The notes under the pieces were generated by a model, which was not told where the DNA came from, searched no databases, and was given only the letters and a program-made list of their open reading frames with translations. Shown here piece by piece: positions 17,401 to 25,927 of a stretch of DNA of 64,000 nt. The position numbers and the translations under genes are program-made. The stretch is from Halobacillus naozhouensis (lineage in GTDB: Bacteria; Bacillota; Bacilli; Bacillales; Halobacillaceae). The stretch covers positions 868,001 through 932,000 of the forward strand of contig NZ_CP121671.1 of the NCBI RefSeq assembly GCF_029714185.1, read 5' to 3'. Positions within the stretch are counted from its first letter, which is position 1. Every line of letters starts with the position of its first letter.

Positions 17401-18300
17401 ATGCTGCTTGGTGTAATCGATATTGGAGGAACTTCGATTAAGTATGGAGCGGTAAATAAAATGGGAAAGCTGTTGTACAATGGGGCTGTTCCCACAGAGG
17501 CTCATTTAGGTGGACTTGAGGTTGTAAGGAAAGTGAATCAACTGTGTGAAAAATTAATGGATGCTTATGAAATTGAGGGAATTTCTATTAGCTCAGCGGG
17601 GCAAATTGACAGTGTAAGCGGAACAGTAGTCTTTGCGACCGATAATATCCCTGGCTATACAGGGGTGCCAGTTGAGGATATGGTAAGTAACCATACAGGA
17701 TTGTCTGTAAAAGTGGAGAACGATGTAAATTGCACCGCGCTGGGTGAATACTGGCAGGGCGCAGCTTTCGGTGTAAATAATTTTCTATGTGTTACGATTG
17801 GGACAGGCATTGGTGGTGCTTTGTTTTTACATGGTAAACTATACACAGGCACACATTTCTCCGCAGGGGAACTCGGGCATATCCATCTTTATCCCGATGG
17901 AAAGCCATGTACATGTGGTAATTATGGATGTTTTGAAAGGTATGCCTCAAGTTCAGCTTTGGATGAGATGGTGACATCAGAATTTGGCAGCGAGGTCGAT
18001 CTAAAGTTATTTTTTTCTTTAGTAAGGCAAGGGGATGCGGTATCCTTAAAGATTTTTGATCGCTGGATTGGAGATTTGACAACAGGATTACGCTCTCTTG
18101 TTCATATTTTTAATCCAGAGCTAATTGTCATTGGCGGAGGCATTACAGCCCAGGGAGAGTTCCTCCGAAGCGCCATTGAAGACTCGCTTTTACCACAAAC
18201 GATGCCGAATCATCGCCACTCTTTACAGGTGAAACTTGCTGAGCATGATAATCAAGCGAATTTATTGGGGGCAGCTAAGCATTATTTGATGACTCAATAA
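17401..18300 (+). CDS. nanK: ROK-family kinase, probable N-acetylmannosamine kinase
   Basis: ROK-family sugar kinase, 299 residues. The ATP phosphate loop is DIGGTSIKYGAV, the catalytic Asp lies in VKVENDVNCTALGEYW, and the zinc site is intact as ELGHIHLYPDGKPCTCGNYGCFE. Because NanE needs ManNAc-6-P and NanA releases ManNAc, a kinase is required and this gene is the natural candidate; glucokinase activity cannot be excluded from sequence. GAGAAAGGAGAG lies just before ATG 17401. It is 66 bases after the flavoprotein with a terminator between, and 24 bases before the RpiR gene. Confidence 0.88.
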   Translation: MLLGVIDIGGTSIKYGAVNKMGKLLYNGAVPTEAHLGGLEVVRKVNQLCEKLMDAYEIEGISISSAGQIDSVSGTVVFATDNIPGYTGVPVEDMVSNHTGLSVKVENDVNCTALGEYWQGAAFGVNNFLCVTIGTGIGGALFLHGKLYTGTHFSAGELGHIHLYPDGKPCTCGNYGCFERYASSSALDEMVTSEFGSEVDLKLFFSLVRQGDAVSLKIFDRWIGDLTTGLRSLVHIFNPELIVIGGGITAQGEFLRSAIEDSLLPQTMPNHRHSLQVKLAEHDNQANLLGAAKHYLMTQ

Positions 18301-18324
18301 GGAGGAAAGGAGCAAGAGGCTAAG

Positions 18325-19164
18325 GTGGAGAATACACAACGAAACGGAATTAAACCTTCTATATTAATGGAGCAAAATAAACAGATTTTCACGAAATCTG
18401 AAAATAAGATCTACAACTACATTCAATCCAACAAGCAGCGGGTGATTTACCATTCATTAACGGAATTATCTGAAGCCAGCGGGGTAGCTGAAGCAACCGT
18501 GTTACGATTTTTTCGAAAGTTAGGGTTTAAAGGCTTTCAAGATTTCAAGTTCTTATTTGCTCAGGAGATATCGTTAGAATCTGACCCTAATCATGATGAA
18601 ACCTTTATCGAAAAGATTAGGAATAATATTGTTGGCGCTGTTGAAGACTCCTATGAGATCGTAGACAAGAGGGATTTGAACGAGGTGATTGAAGCTATTG
18701 ATGCATCAGATGATGTTGTTGTATTTGGAATCGGTTCTTCAGGTATCGCCGGATTGGATATGCAGAACCGACTGATGCGCATTGGCAAACAAGTCAGTGT
18801 TGTAACAGACCCTCATTTTCAGGTCATGCGTGCGTCTTCAATGAATGAACGTACAGTAGTAATTGCTATCAGTTTGACGGGAAGTACCAAAGATATTATA
18901 GACACTGTAAAAATTGCTAAAGAGAAAAAGGCAACAGTTATTGCTTTAAGTAATTACACGAAATCACCATTAACTAAGTTTGCCGACCATGTGTTGCTTT
19001 CATCAGCCAAAGAAAGCCCGCTCGATAGCGGGTCATTGGTGTCTAAGATTACGCAACTGTTTTTGATCGATTTGATTTGTACAGGGCTGACGATGAAGAA
19101 TTATGATGGGGCAGAGAAGGTTAAAATGGAGATCACGGAAAACATAGCGAGCAAGTTGTATTAA
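18325..19164 (+). CDS. RpiR/MurR-family transcription regulator (SIS domain)
   Basis: Regulator of 279 residues. The N-terminal HTH region includes GVAEATVLRFFRKLGFKGFQDFK, and the C-terminal SIS phosphosugar-binding domain runs from about residue 125 (VVFGIGSSGIAGLDMQNRLMRIG) to 260 with VVIAISLTGSTKDIID. Start GTG 18325 has AAGAGG upstream. RpiR proteins control sialic acid operons in several Firmicutes and respond to sugar phosphates such as ManNAc-6-P, so this is the likely local regulator, at the distal end of the operon. Confidence 0.92.
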   Translation: MENTQRNGIKPSILMEQNKQIFTKSENKIYNYIQSNKQRVIYHSLTELSEASGVAEATVLRFFRKLGFKGFQDFKFLFAQEISLESDPNHDETFIEKIRNNIVGAVEDSYEIVDKRDLNEVIEAIDASDDVVVFGIGSSGIAGLDMQNRLMRIGKQVSVVTDPHFQVMRASSMNERTVVIAISLTGSTKDIIDTVKIAKEKKATVIALSNYTKSPLTKFADHVLLSSAKESPLDSGSLVSKITQLFLIDLICTGLTMKNYDGAEKVKMEITENIASKLY

Positions 19165-19188
19165 TGTGCTTTATAAATATTGAAATAT

Positions 19189-19236
19189 AAAAAGGACTCT
19201 TCCAAATGATTGAACCGAGGAAGAGTCCTTTTCTTA
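19189..19236 (+). terminator. Terminator of the nan operon
   Basis: AAAAAGGACTCTTCC (19189-19203) pairs with GGAAGAGTCCTTTT (19219-19232), followed by a T-rich tail. Strong, nearly symmetrical hairpin. Confidence 0.9.
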
Positions 19237-19259
19237 TATATCTTGTCGATAGATAAAGT

Positions 19260-19518
19260 ATTGTACATATATTCATTTTCTTCAGCAGGTCAAGGCTCTA
19301 TAATAACAGGCCGATAGTTAATAGGGATGATCCAGTCGTTGTATGACTAAGATTCTGATCCCCTGTAGGCAAACAATCACACTTTTTCAATAGCAAAATA
19401 ATACAGGATGAATTAGGAGAGGATTAAGATTATGGTTGAATGGGAAATGTAACATAATATTTCCTATCACTACCGCAAGTAGGGAATGATTTGTACTTTA
19501 TATGGAGGGTTACATTCA
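19260..19518 (+). promoter_or_regulatory. Structured leader of the CNNM/CorC gene
   Basis: About 260 bases without a normal gene. A nested hairpin is visible: AGGGAT around 19322 pairs with ATCCCCT around 19360, with AGTC/GACT inside. A tiny reading frame follows at 19432-19452. The element has a faint similarity to M-box leaders (AGGTnAaGGCTC) but I cannot support that identity. Confidence 0.35.
19432..19452 (+). CDS. Possible leader peptide MVEWEM
   Basis: ATG 19432 opens six codons (Met-Val-Glu-Trp-Glu-Met) then TAA, with an excellent AGGAGAGG site at 19415-19422, nine bases away. It lies 66 bases upstream of the CNNM start. An upstream reading frame here could couple translation to expression of a presumed Mg2+ transporter, but chance cannot be excluded. 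Confidence 0.35.
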   Translation: MVEWEM

Positions 19519-20865
19519 TTGACAATTGCAATAGGAACACTAATTATATTAATTATTATAAATGGTTTTTTTGCAGCATCAGAGATTGCTTTGATCTCAT
19601 TAAATGATAAAAAAGTTAAGATGATGGCAGATAGTGGTGATAAAAAGGCGAAGAAACTTTACCACCTTATATCCGAACCAAGCCGCTTCTTGTCTACGAT
19701 TCAAGTTGGCATTACACTGGCCGGATTCTTAGCCAGTGCATTTGCTGCTAATTTCTTTGCGGGGCCCTTAGCTGAAGCGCTGTATAATTTAGGGGTGCCG
19801 TTGTCTCAGGCGGTGCTTGGAACGATTTCCGTGGTGATTATTACAGTTGTGCTCTCTTATTTCACCCTGGTTTTTGGGGAGCTCGTACCGAAACAACTCG
19901 CCTTACAGAAAGGAGAGTTAATTTCAAACATTGCGGCAACACCTCTGACTTGGCTGTTTAAGGTTTCTTTGCCGATAGTGAAATTGCTTACTTTTTCCAC
20001 AGACAACACGGTACGATTATTTGGGGTCGATCCTAATGCCGATAATGAAGAGGCGACCGAGGAAGATATCAGGATGCTGGTCGACGAGGGAGCGGAAAAG
20101 GGTTATATCCAAAAAGATGAGTCGTTTATGATCAAAAATATCTTTGAGTTTAATGATAAGACGGTTTCTGACATTATGACACACCGTACCGATTTGTCCG
20201 TGCTTTCGATGAATTCAACCTTACAAGAAACAGTACAATTAGTGAAAGAAGAAAAGTACACCCGCTTCCCCGTGTTTGAAGAAAGCATCGATCAAATTGT
20301 TGGTATTTTGCATACGAAGGATCTGATTCAATTCCTCGAGCGCCGAGAGTATGACTCATTTGATTTAAAGGAGACGATTCGAAAACCTCACTATGTGTTG
20401 GAAAACCAGCGCGTAGATGTCGTCCTCCGAGATATGCAAAAGAACAATATGCATATTGCTATTGTTCTCGATGAATTTGGAGGAACGGAAGGGATGATCA
20501 CCTTCGAAGATGTTATTGAGGAAATCGTTGGTGAAATTTTCAGCGAAAATGTTGGCCCCGAGATTAGTGATGAGGAAATCACAAAGATTGACTCGGGAAA
20601 ATATTCGGTGGCTGGGGTTGCACGGCTCTATCAACTCAATGAAGTGCTGGAAACTGATTTGCCAACTGACAAGTTTGAAACGATTAATGGATACCTTGTT
20701 GACCAAATAGGCTATGTTCCTACTGAAGATGAACATCCAGGGATTCAATATAAGCAGATCTCCTTTGAAGTGAAAGAAGTAGCGGACTACCGAATTGAAA
20801 AAGTTATTGCAACAGTTGAAGAAGGGGAGGAAGCGAGTGAACAACCCTCACAGGAAAGAAGTTGA
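19519..20865 (+). CDS. CNNM/CorC-type (hemolysin-family) transporter
   Basis: Membrane protein of the DUF21-CBS-CBS-CorC_HlyC family, members of which export Mg2+ or affect Co2+/Mg2+ resistance. The order is: DUF21 membrane domain (about residues 1-180, with NGFFAASEIALISLN and FGELVPKQLAL), two CBS motifs (about 205-320, VSDIMTHRTDLSVL; DEFGGTEGMITFEDVIEEIVGEI) and the C-terminal CorC_HlyC domain. TTG 19519 is proposed because GGAGGG at 19504-19509 is nine bases before it; ATG 19486, in frame, would add 11 residues and has a weaker site. Strong acidic tail at the C-terminus. Confidence 0.9.
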   Translation: MTIAIGTLIILIIINGFFAASEIALISLNDKKVKMMADSGDKKAKKLYHLISEPSRFLSTIQVGITLAGFLASAFAANFFAGPLAEALYNLGVPLSQAVLGTISVVIITVVLSYFTLVFGELVPKQLALQKGELISNIAATPLTWLFKVSLPIVKLLTFSTDNTVRLFGVDPNADNEEATEEDIRMLVDEGAEKGYIQKDESFMIKNIFEFNDKTVSDIMTHRTDLSVLSMNSTLQETVQLVKEEKYTRFPVFEESIDQIVGILHTKDLIQFLERREYDSFDLKETIRKPHYVLENQRVDVVLRDMQKNNMHIAIVLDEFGGTEGMITFEDVIEEIVGEIFSENVGPEISDEEITKIDSGKYSVAGVARLYQLNEVLETDLPTDKFETINGYLVDQIGYVPTEDEHPGIQYKQISFEVKEVADYRIEKVIATVEEGEEASEQPSQERS

Positions 20866-20964
20866 CCCTGCAGCTATTTTTGCCACAGAAGAAGTGGTCA
20901 GGTATAATTGCACCAGCCCCAGAAGGAGTAGAACAGCTCAGGGGTGAACAAGGAGGAGATGTAA

Positions 20965-21411
20965 GTGTCAACGGAAAAAGACTATGATAAGAAACTAGAG
21001 AATTTTGATTCATCTGAAGCCATTAAAGGGAAGGAAAAGCATTTCTCTGAAAATAAATATGTGGCCAAGCTGCTTAAGTATGCTAAGAAAATGGGAGTCA
21101 AAATCTCCTATTACAGCCTGTTGTTATTCTATACGTTCAAAAGTCCGGACACGCCTAAGTCTGTGAAAGTGACGATTGCAGGGGCCTTAGGATACTTGAT
21201 TCTGCCACTGGATATTGTACCCGACTTTATCCCGGTACTGGGATTTGCGGATGATACAATGGTAGTTCTGTATGCCCTCTCCAAGGTCAAAGGTCACATT
21301 ACGGATCCAATCAAGCAGCAGGCCCATGAACGTATGAAGCGAATTTTTGGTGTGAATTATGATGGCAAGAACGAAATAGATTCTACCCTGAAACCTCAAC
21401 AAGAGGAATAA
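20965..21411 (+). CDS. YkvA/DUF1232 family protein
   Basis: Small membrane-associated protein of 148 residues with the DUF1232 core AGALGYLILPLDIVPDFIPVLGFADD, which forms two hydrophobic segments joined by a Pro-Asp turn. Function in this family is not established. Start GTG 20965 is well supported by AGGAGGAGAT at 20951-20960. It follows the CNNM gene by 100 bases and ends before a strong terminator; the two may be cotranscribed. Confidence 0.88.
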   Translation: MSTEKDYDKKLENFDSSEAIKGKEKHFSENKYVAKLLKYAKKMGVKISYYSLLLFYTFKSPDTPKSVKVTIAGALGYLILPLDIVPDFIPVLGFADDTMVVLYALSKVKGHITDPIKQQAHERMKRIFGVNYDGKNEIDSTLKPQQEE

Positions 21412-21435
21412 TTCCTGAGTTTGAAATTGTAGAAA

Positions 21436-21476
21436 GCCTGATTTCACTGTGTATACAGCGGAAATCAGGCTTTTTT
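21436..21476 (+). terminator. Terminator after the DUF1232 gene
   Basis: GCCTGATTTC (21436-21445) pairs perfectly with GAAATCAGGC (21461-21470), followed by TTTTTT. Confidence 0.92.
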
Positions 21477-21572
21477 CTGTAGGATTGGAATTTTACTTAA
21501 AATCTGAGCAGTCGAATAAGAAACGTTCTTAGGGACTGATTCGTATAATATATAATTAATGTTCGGGATGGC

Positions 21573-21887
21573 TTAGAGCGTGCTTTGTAACTCTTCGTTT
21601 GAAACGGCACGCCAACCGTTATTTTTAAGCTTTTCTAAATAGGTTCCTATTTTAATTTCTTCCTTTTCAATCGCAAGGGGCGCGAGAGAAACCCAGCATT
21701 CATCAGAAGCATAATTTATTGTTACTTTTATTATTTCGTATCCATTGTGAAAGCCTGGATCAAATCCTGGGTCATCGATTATATCCCCTTCGACAGGGCG
21801 GATAGTAGATTCAAATGTTTTGATCAAAGTTTCACTCTCGCTTGGTTCTTTTACAGATGATATAAACAGCATTAAATTTATTTTCAT
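21573..21887 (-). CDS. Hypothetical protein, 104 residues
   Basis: I do not recognise this protein. It is soluble and acidic, without signal peptide or membrane segment; the N-terminus MKINLMLFISSVK looks like a beta strand, and it contains the odd DDPGFDPGFHNGYEI segment. A clear ribosome site (AAAGGGGA) precedes ATG 21887, supporting expression. It stands alone between the DUF1232 terminator and the downstream end of the sugar operon, transcribed leftward. Confidence 0.65.
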   Translation of the reverse strand: MKINLMLFISSVKEPSESETLIKTFESTIRPVEGDIIDDPGFDPGFHNGYEIIKVTINYASDECWVSLAPLAIEKEEIKIGTYLEKLKNNGWRAVSNEELQSTL

Positions 21888-21951
21888 GGGAGTCCCCTTT
21901 TTATATAGTGTACATCGCTTATATAAAGTATAGCTTATGGGGAAGGTGCGA

Positions 21952-22845
21952 TCAATTAAATGCAGAGCTCTTTTCTTGCTGAATAAAACTATAAACTGCG
22001 CCTAATAAATTGGCATTCTGACGGAAATAACACAGGCCAATCCTAGGAGTTATCGTAGCGAGTTCTATTTTATCAATGATACGATTAACCCGCTTATCTA
22101 TTTCCTCTACCAGATTATCACGAGCGCTGACACCGCCACTAATAAGAATCATCTCAGGATCATAAATATATTGGAGGTTATATAATCCAATTGCTAACAA
22201 GTGGTAAAATTCCTCAATCGCTTTTTCACAAATGGGGTCACCTTGATCGGCCATTTGGAAAACTTCTTCGCCAGTTAATAGGTCTGGATCCATATGTTTC
22301 TGTTTTGCTACTTTATGCACTAATGCTTTTGTGGAAGCGCGTCTGCTCCAAACATCGTTACTGTCGTGAATCTCATCAGAAACTAGCATATAACCGAACT
22401 CTCCGCCGTGAAGGTGGGCGCCTTTATGAATGTACCCTTCTTTAATGATCGTGCCGCCAATACCTGTCCCAATGACAACAACCAGAACATCGCTCTTTCC
22501 TTTCGCTGCTCCTTTCCAAATTTCAGCAATCCCTGCACAGTTGGCATCATTTTCTACGTTAACGGGTTTCCCGGTTAACTTCTCAACTGCTTGTTTCATC
22601 TTCCAACCAATAAGATACGGAATCGCACAGGATCCTTTAATCGGTCTTTCATTCGAGATAGCACCCGGGGAACTGATAGCAATACCTTTGCATGAATGAA
22701 ATGTAACGGAGAGCTGGTGGATAAGCTGCAACAGACCTTCCTTTGTTGCTGGTGTTTTTTCTTTTCCCTTTTCATGAATGTTGGCGTCTAGATCGATGAG
22801 TCCGTATTTTACATAGGTCCCACCCAAATCGATCGCTAAATACAT
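21952..22845 (-). CDS. ROK-family sugar kinase (beta-glucoside kinase-like)
   Basis: ROK kinase of 297 residues: ATP loop AIDLGGTYVKYGLI and catalytic region VNVENDANCAGIAEIW. The Cys-rich zinc motif of NanK and glucokinase-type ROK proteins is absent; after GGEFGYMLV there is no CxCGxxGC. Zinc-less ROK kinases include beta-glucoside kinase BglK. It is the last gene of the leftward sugar operon, directly after the GH1 gene. I infer that it phosphorylates an imported beta-glucoside (or the released glucose) with ATP. Confidence 0.87.
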   Translation of the reverse strand: MYLAIDLGGTYVKYGLIDLDANIHEKGKEKTPATKEGLLQLIHQLSVTFHSCKGIAISSPGAISNERPIKGSCAIPYLIGWKMKQAVEKLTGKPVNVENDANCAGIAEIWKGAAKGKSDVLVVVIGTGIGGTIIKEGYIHKGAHLHGGEFGYMLVSDEIHDSNDVWSRRASTKALVHKVAKQKHMDPDLLTGEEVFQMADQGDPICEKAIEEFYHLLAIGLYNLQYIYDPEMILISGGVSARDNLVEEIDKRVNRIIDKIELATITPRIGLCYFRQNANLLGAVYSFIQQEKSSAFN

Positions 22846-22869
22846 ATAGATTCCCGCTTCCTTGAAAGA

Positions 22870-22902
22870 GGAGAGTGTTCCACAATCCGTGAATCACTCT
22901 CC
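22870..22902 (-). terminator. Hairpin between the GH1 and ROK genes
   Basis: GGAGAGTG (22870-22877) pairs with CACTCTCC (22895-22902) across a 17-base loop. On the minus strand a short TCTTTC follows; probably a leaky terminator or RNA-stabilising hairpin inside the operon. Confidence 0.45.
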
Positions 22903-22909
22903 ATTTCTT

Positions 22910-24349
22910 TTATTTATAGTCTTTGTCATCAATGGCTTCAAATGTTTTTGAAGCGATCAGGTCTTTATACCAGTAAGCTGACTTTTTCAATGAGCGATCG
23001 CGGTTTTTTTCAAGGTCAATACTAACGAGACCGTAACGATTTTTGAAGGCATTCATAGGAGAAACATTATCAGAAAACGCCCAAAGCATATATCCTTTAC
23101 AATTTGACCCTTCTTCTACCGCTTTTAATAGCCACTTCAAGTGTTCGCTTATAAATTCAATGCGATAATCGTCTTCGATCATGCCTTCTCCGTTGCGGAA
23201 GCGATGCTCATTTTCGACACCCATTCCATTTTCAGCGATAAACCATTCAATGTTGTTGTATTCCTGTTTCATACGCATCCCCATATCGTACATAATTTTC
23301 GGATAGATCTCCCAGCCACGGTAGGGGTTCATTTTCTTTCCAGGAAGTTCAAATTTCTCATAATAATAAGATGGATGAAACGGGATCCTCTCATTCCATA
23401 CTGAGGTCCTCGCTTGCAAACGGTGGGGGAAGTAAAGATTCAACCCTACGTAGTCGACCGTGTTTTCTTGAATTGTTTGTATTTCTTCTTCTGTCCAGTC
23501 AAAATCAACGTTGTGTTTTTTTAACAACTCGAGTAATTCTTCAGGATAAGTGCCGTGGATAGCTGGGTCTAAGAACATTCGATTGAAAAATAGGTCATAC
23601 ATGCGTGCGGCTTCTTGATCGTGTGGAGCTGAGGAGCGTGCGTATGTAACTTCCGGATTCAGAATGACGCCAATTTTGGCTCCAGCTTTCTCAGCTAGAT
23701 TTTTTTCCTTGAACAGTTCCACAACTTTAGCCGTCGCTACGTTTTTGTGATGGTTCCACTTCATCCATTTGTTTGTGTTTTGTTCAAACGGATAGCGAAT
23801 CGCATCAAGAAAGACACGGGTTTGAACGACGACGGGCTCATTGAAGGTGAACCAGTGTTTAACACGGTCCCCATATCGATCGAATAATTTTTCTGCATAT
23901 TGGACAAAAAGGTTAAGAACGTGCTTGGACTCCCATCCACCATACTCTTCGAATAGGACTGCAGGAACTTCGTAGTGTTCCATGCAAATCATCGGTTCAA
24001 CACCTTGAGCGATTAATTCGTCGATAACGTCATCGATGTAACTAGCATATTCTTCATCTACTACAGTATTTTCATAATCAACTAAAAAACGGGACCAGTT
24101 AATGGAGGTGCGAAAATGAGTCAGCCCGATGTCCCTCATATACCCGATATCTTCTTTGTAGCGGTTGCGGAAGTCTGTAGCTACAGCTGGACCATAGCCG
24201 TTGTGCCAGACGTCTTTATTGTTCTTATACCATAAGTCTAAAAAAGAATCTTGAGAGTCTTTTTTTCCTGACCATCCTTCTGACTGCCAGGCAGATAGAG
24301 CTGCACCTATTATAAAATCATTGGGAACAGTTATATTTTGTGTTTTCAT
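22910..24349 (-). CDS. GH1 glycosidase, probable (6-phospho-)beta-glucosidase
   Basis: Glycoside hydrolase family 1 protein of 479 residues, cytoplasmic (no signal peptide). The acid/base Glu is E171 in WFTFNEP and the nucleophile E373 in FIAENGMG. Near the C-terminus the pattern S430, K436, Y439 (NVSPMNAFKNRYG) replaces the Glu-containing motif of enzymes for unphosphorylated substrates and resembles the phosphate-binding Ser-Lys-Tyr triad of 6-phospho-beta-glucosidases. Together with an ATP-dependent ROK kinase and ABC importer, this suggests hydrolysis of a beta-glucoside phosphorylated after uptake. Linked to the response regulator gene by 20 bases. Catalytic family is certain, substrate form is inferred. 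Confidence 0.92.
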   Translation of the reverse strand: MKTQNITVPNDFIIGAALSAWQSEGWSGKKDSQDSFLDLWYKNNKDVWHNGYGPAVATDFRNRYKEDIGYMRDIGLTHFRTSINWSRFLVDYENTVVDEEYASYIDDVIDELIAQGVEPMICMEHYEVPAVLFEEYGGWESKHVLNLFVQYAEKLFDRYGDRVKHWFTFNEPVVVQTRVFLDAIRYPFEQNTNKWMKWNHHKNVATAKVVELFKEKNLAEKAGAKIGVILNPEVTYARSSAPHDQEAARMYDLFFNRMFLDPAIHGTYPEELLELLKKHNVDFDWTEEEIQTIQENTVDYVGLNLYFPHRLQARTSVWNERIPFHPSYYYEKFELPGKKMNPYRGWEIYPKIMYDMGMRMKQEYNNIEWFIAENGMGVENEHRFRNGEGMIEDDYRIEFISEHLKWLLKAVEEGSNCKGYMLWAFSDNVSPMNAFKNRYGLVSIDLEKNRDRSLKKSAYWYKDLIASKTFEAIDDKDYK

Positions 24350-24369
24350 TTATGAATGCTCCTTTTCGT

Positions 24370-25923
24370 TTAACTTGATTGAACCGCCATTAATTTGCGG
24401 TATTTCGTAGGTGTTATCCCGGCTTGTTTTTTGAACACCTTTACAAAATGCTTATATTCCTGATATCCGACTTCCTCCGCGATCTCGCTCACTTTGAATG
24501 GGGTTTCGGTAAGCAAAGTTTTGGCGTGAGTAATACGTAATTCATGAATATATTCATTGAATTTCTTTCCCGTTTGCTGTTTGAAAAGCGAACTAAAATA
24601 ATTGGGGGAGATATTGATTACATCAGCGACTTCCTGTGCTTTTATCTCTGATGTGTAATAGGTTTGAATGTATTCAATAGCCCTTTCGATTAACCACGCT
24701 TTAGGGTTTGTCTGGTGACTGTGAAGTTGCTTCAGAAGCTGTTGAATATCTTTCTGAAATAAACCTTTTATCAGTCCGTACGAGTTATATTCCCAAAAAT
24801 TAATAGTAGAGTAGTCGTGAAAGTCCTCCGTTGCAGCTTCTCGACCAAGAAGTGATTCATATTGGTCGGTGGATTTTTTCAGCAGATGACTAATAGCATG
24901 AATCGTTTCACGGAAGGAGAAATTCTCTTCTTCCATGTGCGTAAACATCCTGTCGATATTTCTATGCACAGACTCTGTGTCGAACTGGAAGAGGGATTGA
25001 CTCCATTCATCTACGAAGGAATCCGGAATTGTTTTCAAATTAGTCGGTTCTTTCTGTCCCACCCATACCTGTTCGTCTGAAAGCAGTGGAAACGTGGATA
25101 ATTGGTGATTCATCTTGTTGTATGCTTCATGTAAATCCTGAATGATCACAAAGGTAGAATACGGGAGATGAATAAGACCGGGCTCCATATCTATGTCCAA
25201 TAGTAGATCTGTGACTTCTGAACCTGTAGGGAGACGGCCCGTATTATTCGTCAGACAGGTGAGTAATACATTTGGCTCAGTAAAGATTGATAAGCTAGAA
25301 TAACCATGCTCCTCTAGTTTAAGGTGGAGATTCTGCTGCCATTTTTGTTTGAATGCATCCAATTCATCATCGTTCTTATACTTAGTCACGTCTTTGTAGT
25401 GTTTTACCATACTGACAAAAGGGAGAACGGGTACTTGGTGATAAGCATGAAGCTCTTGGGGGGATTGTAAGGGTAAGCCCCATACTTGATGATAGATAGC
25501 ATTTTCTAAATATGTTTTTTGAAGATGCTTCTGATCGGACCTGGTATTCTCAATTTCTCTTGCCACCTTTTGAATAAGAACAATCAGGTCATCGATATCT
25601 ACAGGCTTCAATAGGTAGTCTTCAACACCGATTTTGACAGCTTGCTGAGCATAGGAAAAATCATCATAACCGCTAACCATAATGACTTTAATATGAGGGT
25701 GATATTCCGCCAGGTGAGAGGCTAATGCCAGCCCGTCCATGTTCGGCATACGGATATCTGTCAGGACGATGTCAATAGACAGTTTGTTCAACTGCTGCCT
25801 AGCGTCAATTCCGTCTACGGCACTAGCAGCCACTTCTATGCCATAATCGTTCCAGGGTATTGTCGTAGCCAGCCCCTGTCGGATCATTTGCTCATCATCG
25901 ACAATCATAAGGTTACATGTCAT
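24370..25923 (-). CDS. YesN-like response regulator (receiver + AraC HTH)
   Basis: Cytoplasmic response regulator of 517 residues. The N-terminal receiver (about 1-125) has the acidic pair D9/D10, the phosphoacceptor D56 in IVLTDIRMPNMDG and Lys in YLLKPVD. A long linker of about 270 residues follows, and the C-terminal AraC HTH pair contains AQEVADVINISPNYFSSLFKQQTGKKF and VSEIAEEVGYQEYKHFVKVFKKQAGITPTKYR. The gene follows the sensor kinase by four bases. Such YesM/YesN pairs activate adjacent CUT1 ABC sugar transporters, so it should control this operon in response to the extracellular sugar. Confidence 0.94.
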   Translation of the reverse strand: MTCNLMIVDDEQMIRQGLATTIPWNDYGIEVAASAVDGIDARQQLNKLSIDIVLTDIRMPNMDGLALASHLAEYHPHIKVIMVSGYDDFSYAQQAVKIGVEDYLLKPVDIDDLIVLIQKVAREIENTRSDQKHLQKTYLENAIYHQVWGLPLQSPQELHAYHQVPVLPFVSMVKHYKDVTKYKNDDELDAFKQKWQQNLHLKLEEHGYSSLSIFTEPNVLLTCLTNNTGRLPTGSEVTDLLLDIDMEPGLIHLPYSTFVIIQDLHEAYNKMNHQLSTFPLLSDEQVWVGQKEPTNLKTIPDSFVDEWSQSLFQFDTESVHRNIDRMFTHMEEENFSFRETIHAISHLLKKSTDQYESLLGREAATEDFHDYSTINFWEYNSYGLIKGLFQKDIQQLLKQLHSHQTNPKAWLIERAIEYIQTYYTSEIKAQEVADVINISPNYFSSLFKQQTGKKFNEYIHELRITHAKTLLTETPFKVSEIAEEVGYQEYKHFVKVFKKQAGITPTKYRKLMAVQSS

Positions 25924-25927
25924 AACG

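Noticed and set aside
19280..19380. M-box (ykoK) riboswitch upstream of the CNNM gene
   Set aside because: Only a short AGGTnAaGGCTC-like match; the other conserved M-box segments are not found, so it is listed only as an unidentified structured leader.
20365..20844. 159-codon minus-strand frame opposite the CNNM gene
   Set aside because: The plus strand encodes conserved CBS and CorC_HlyC domains; the antisense translation shows no family features.
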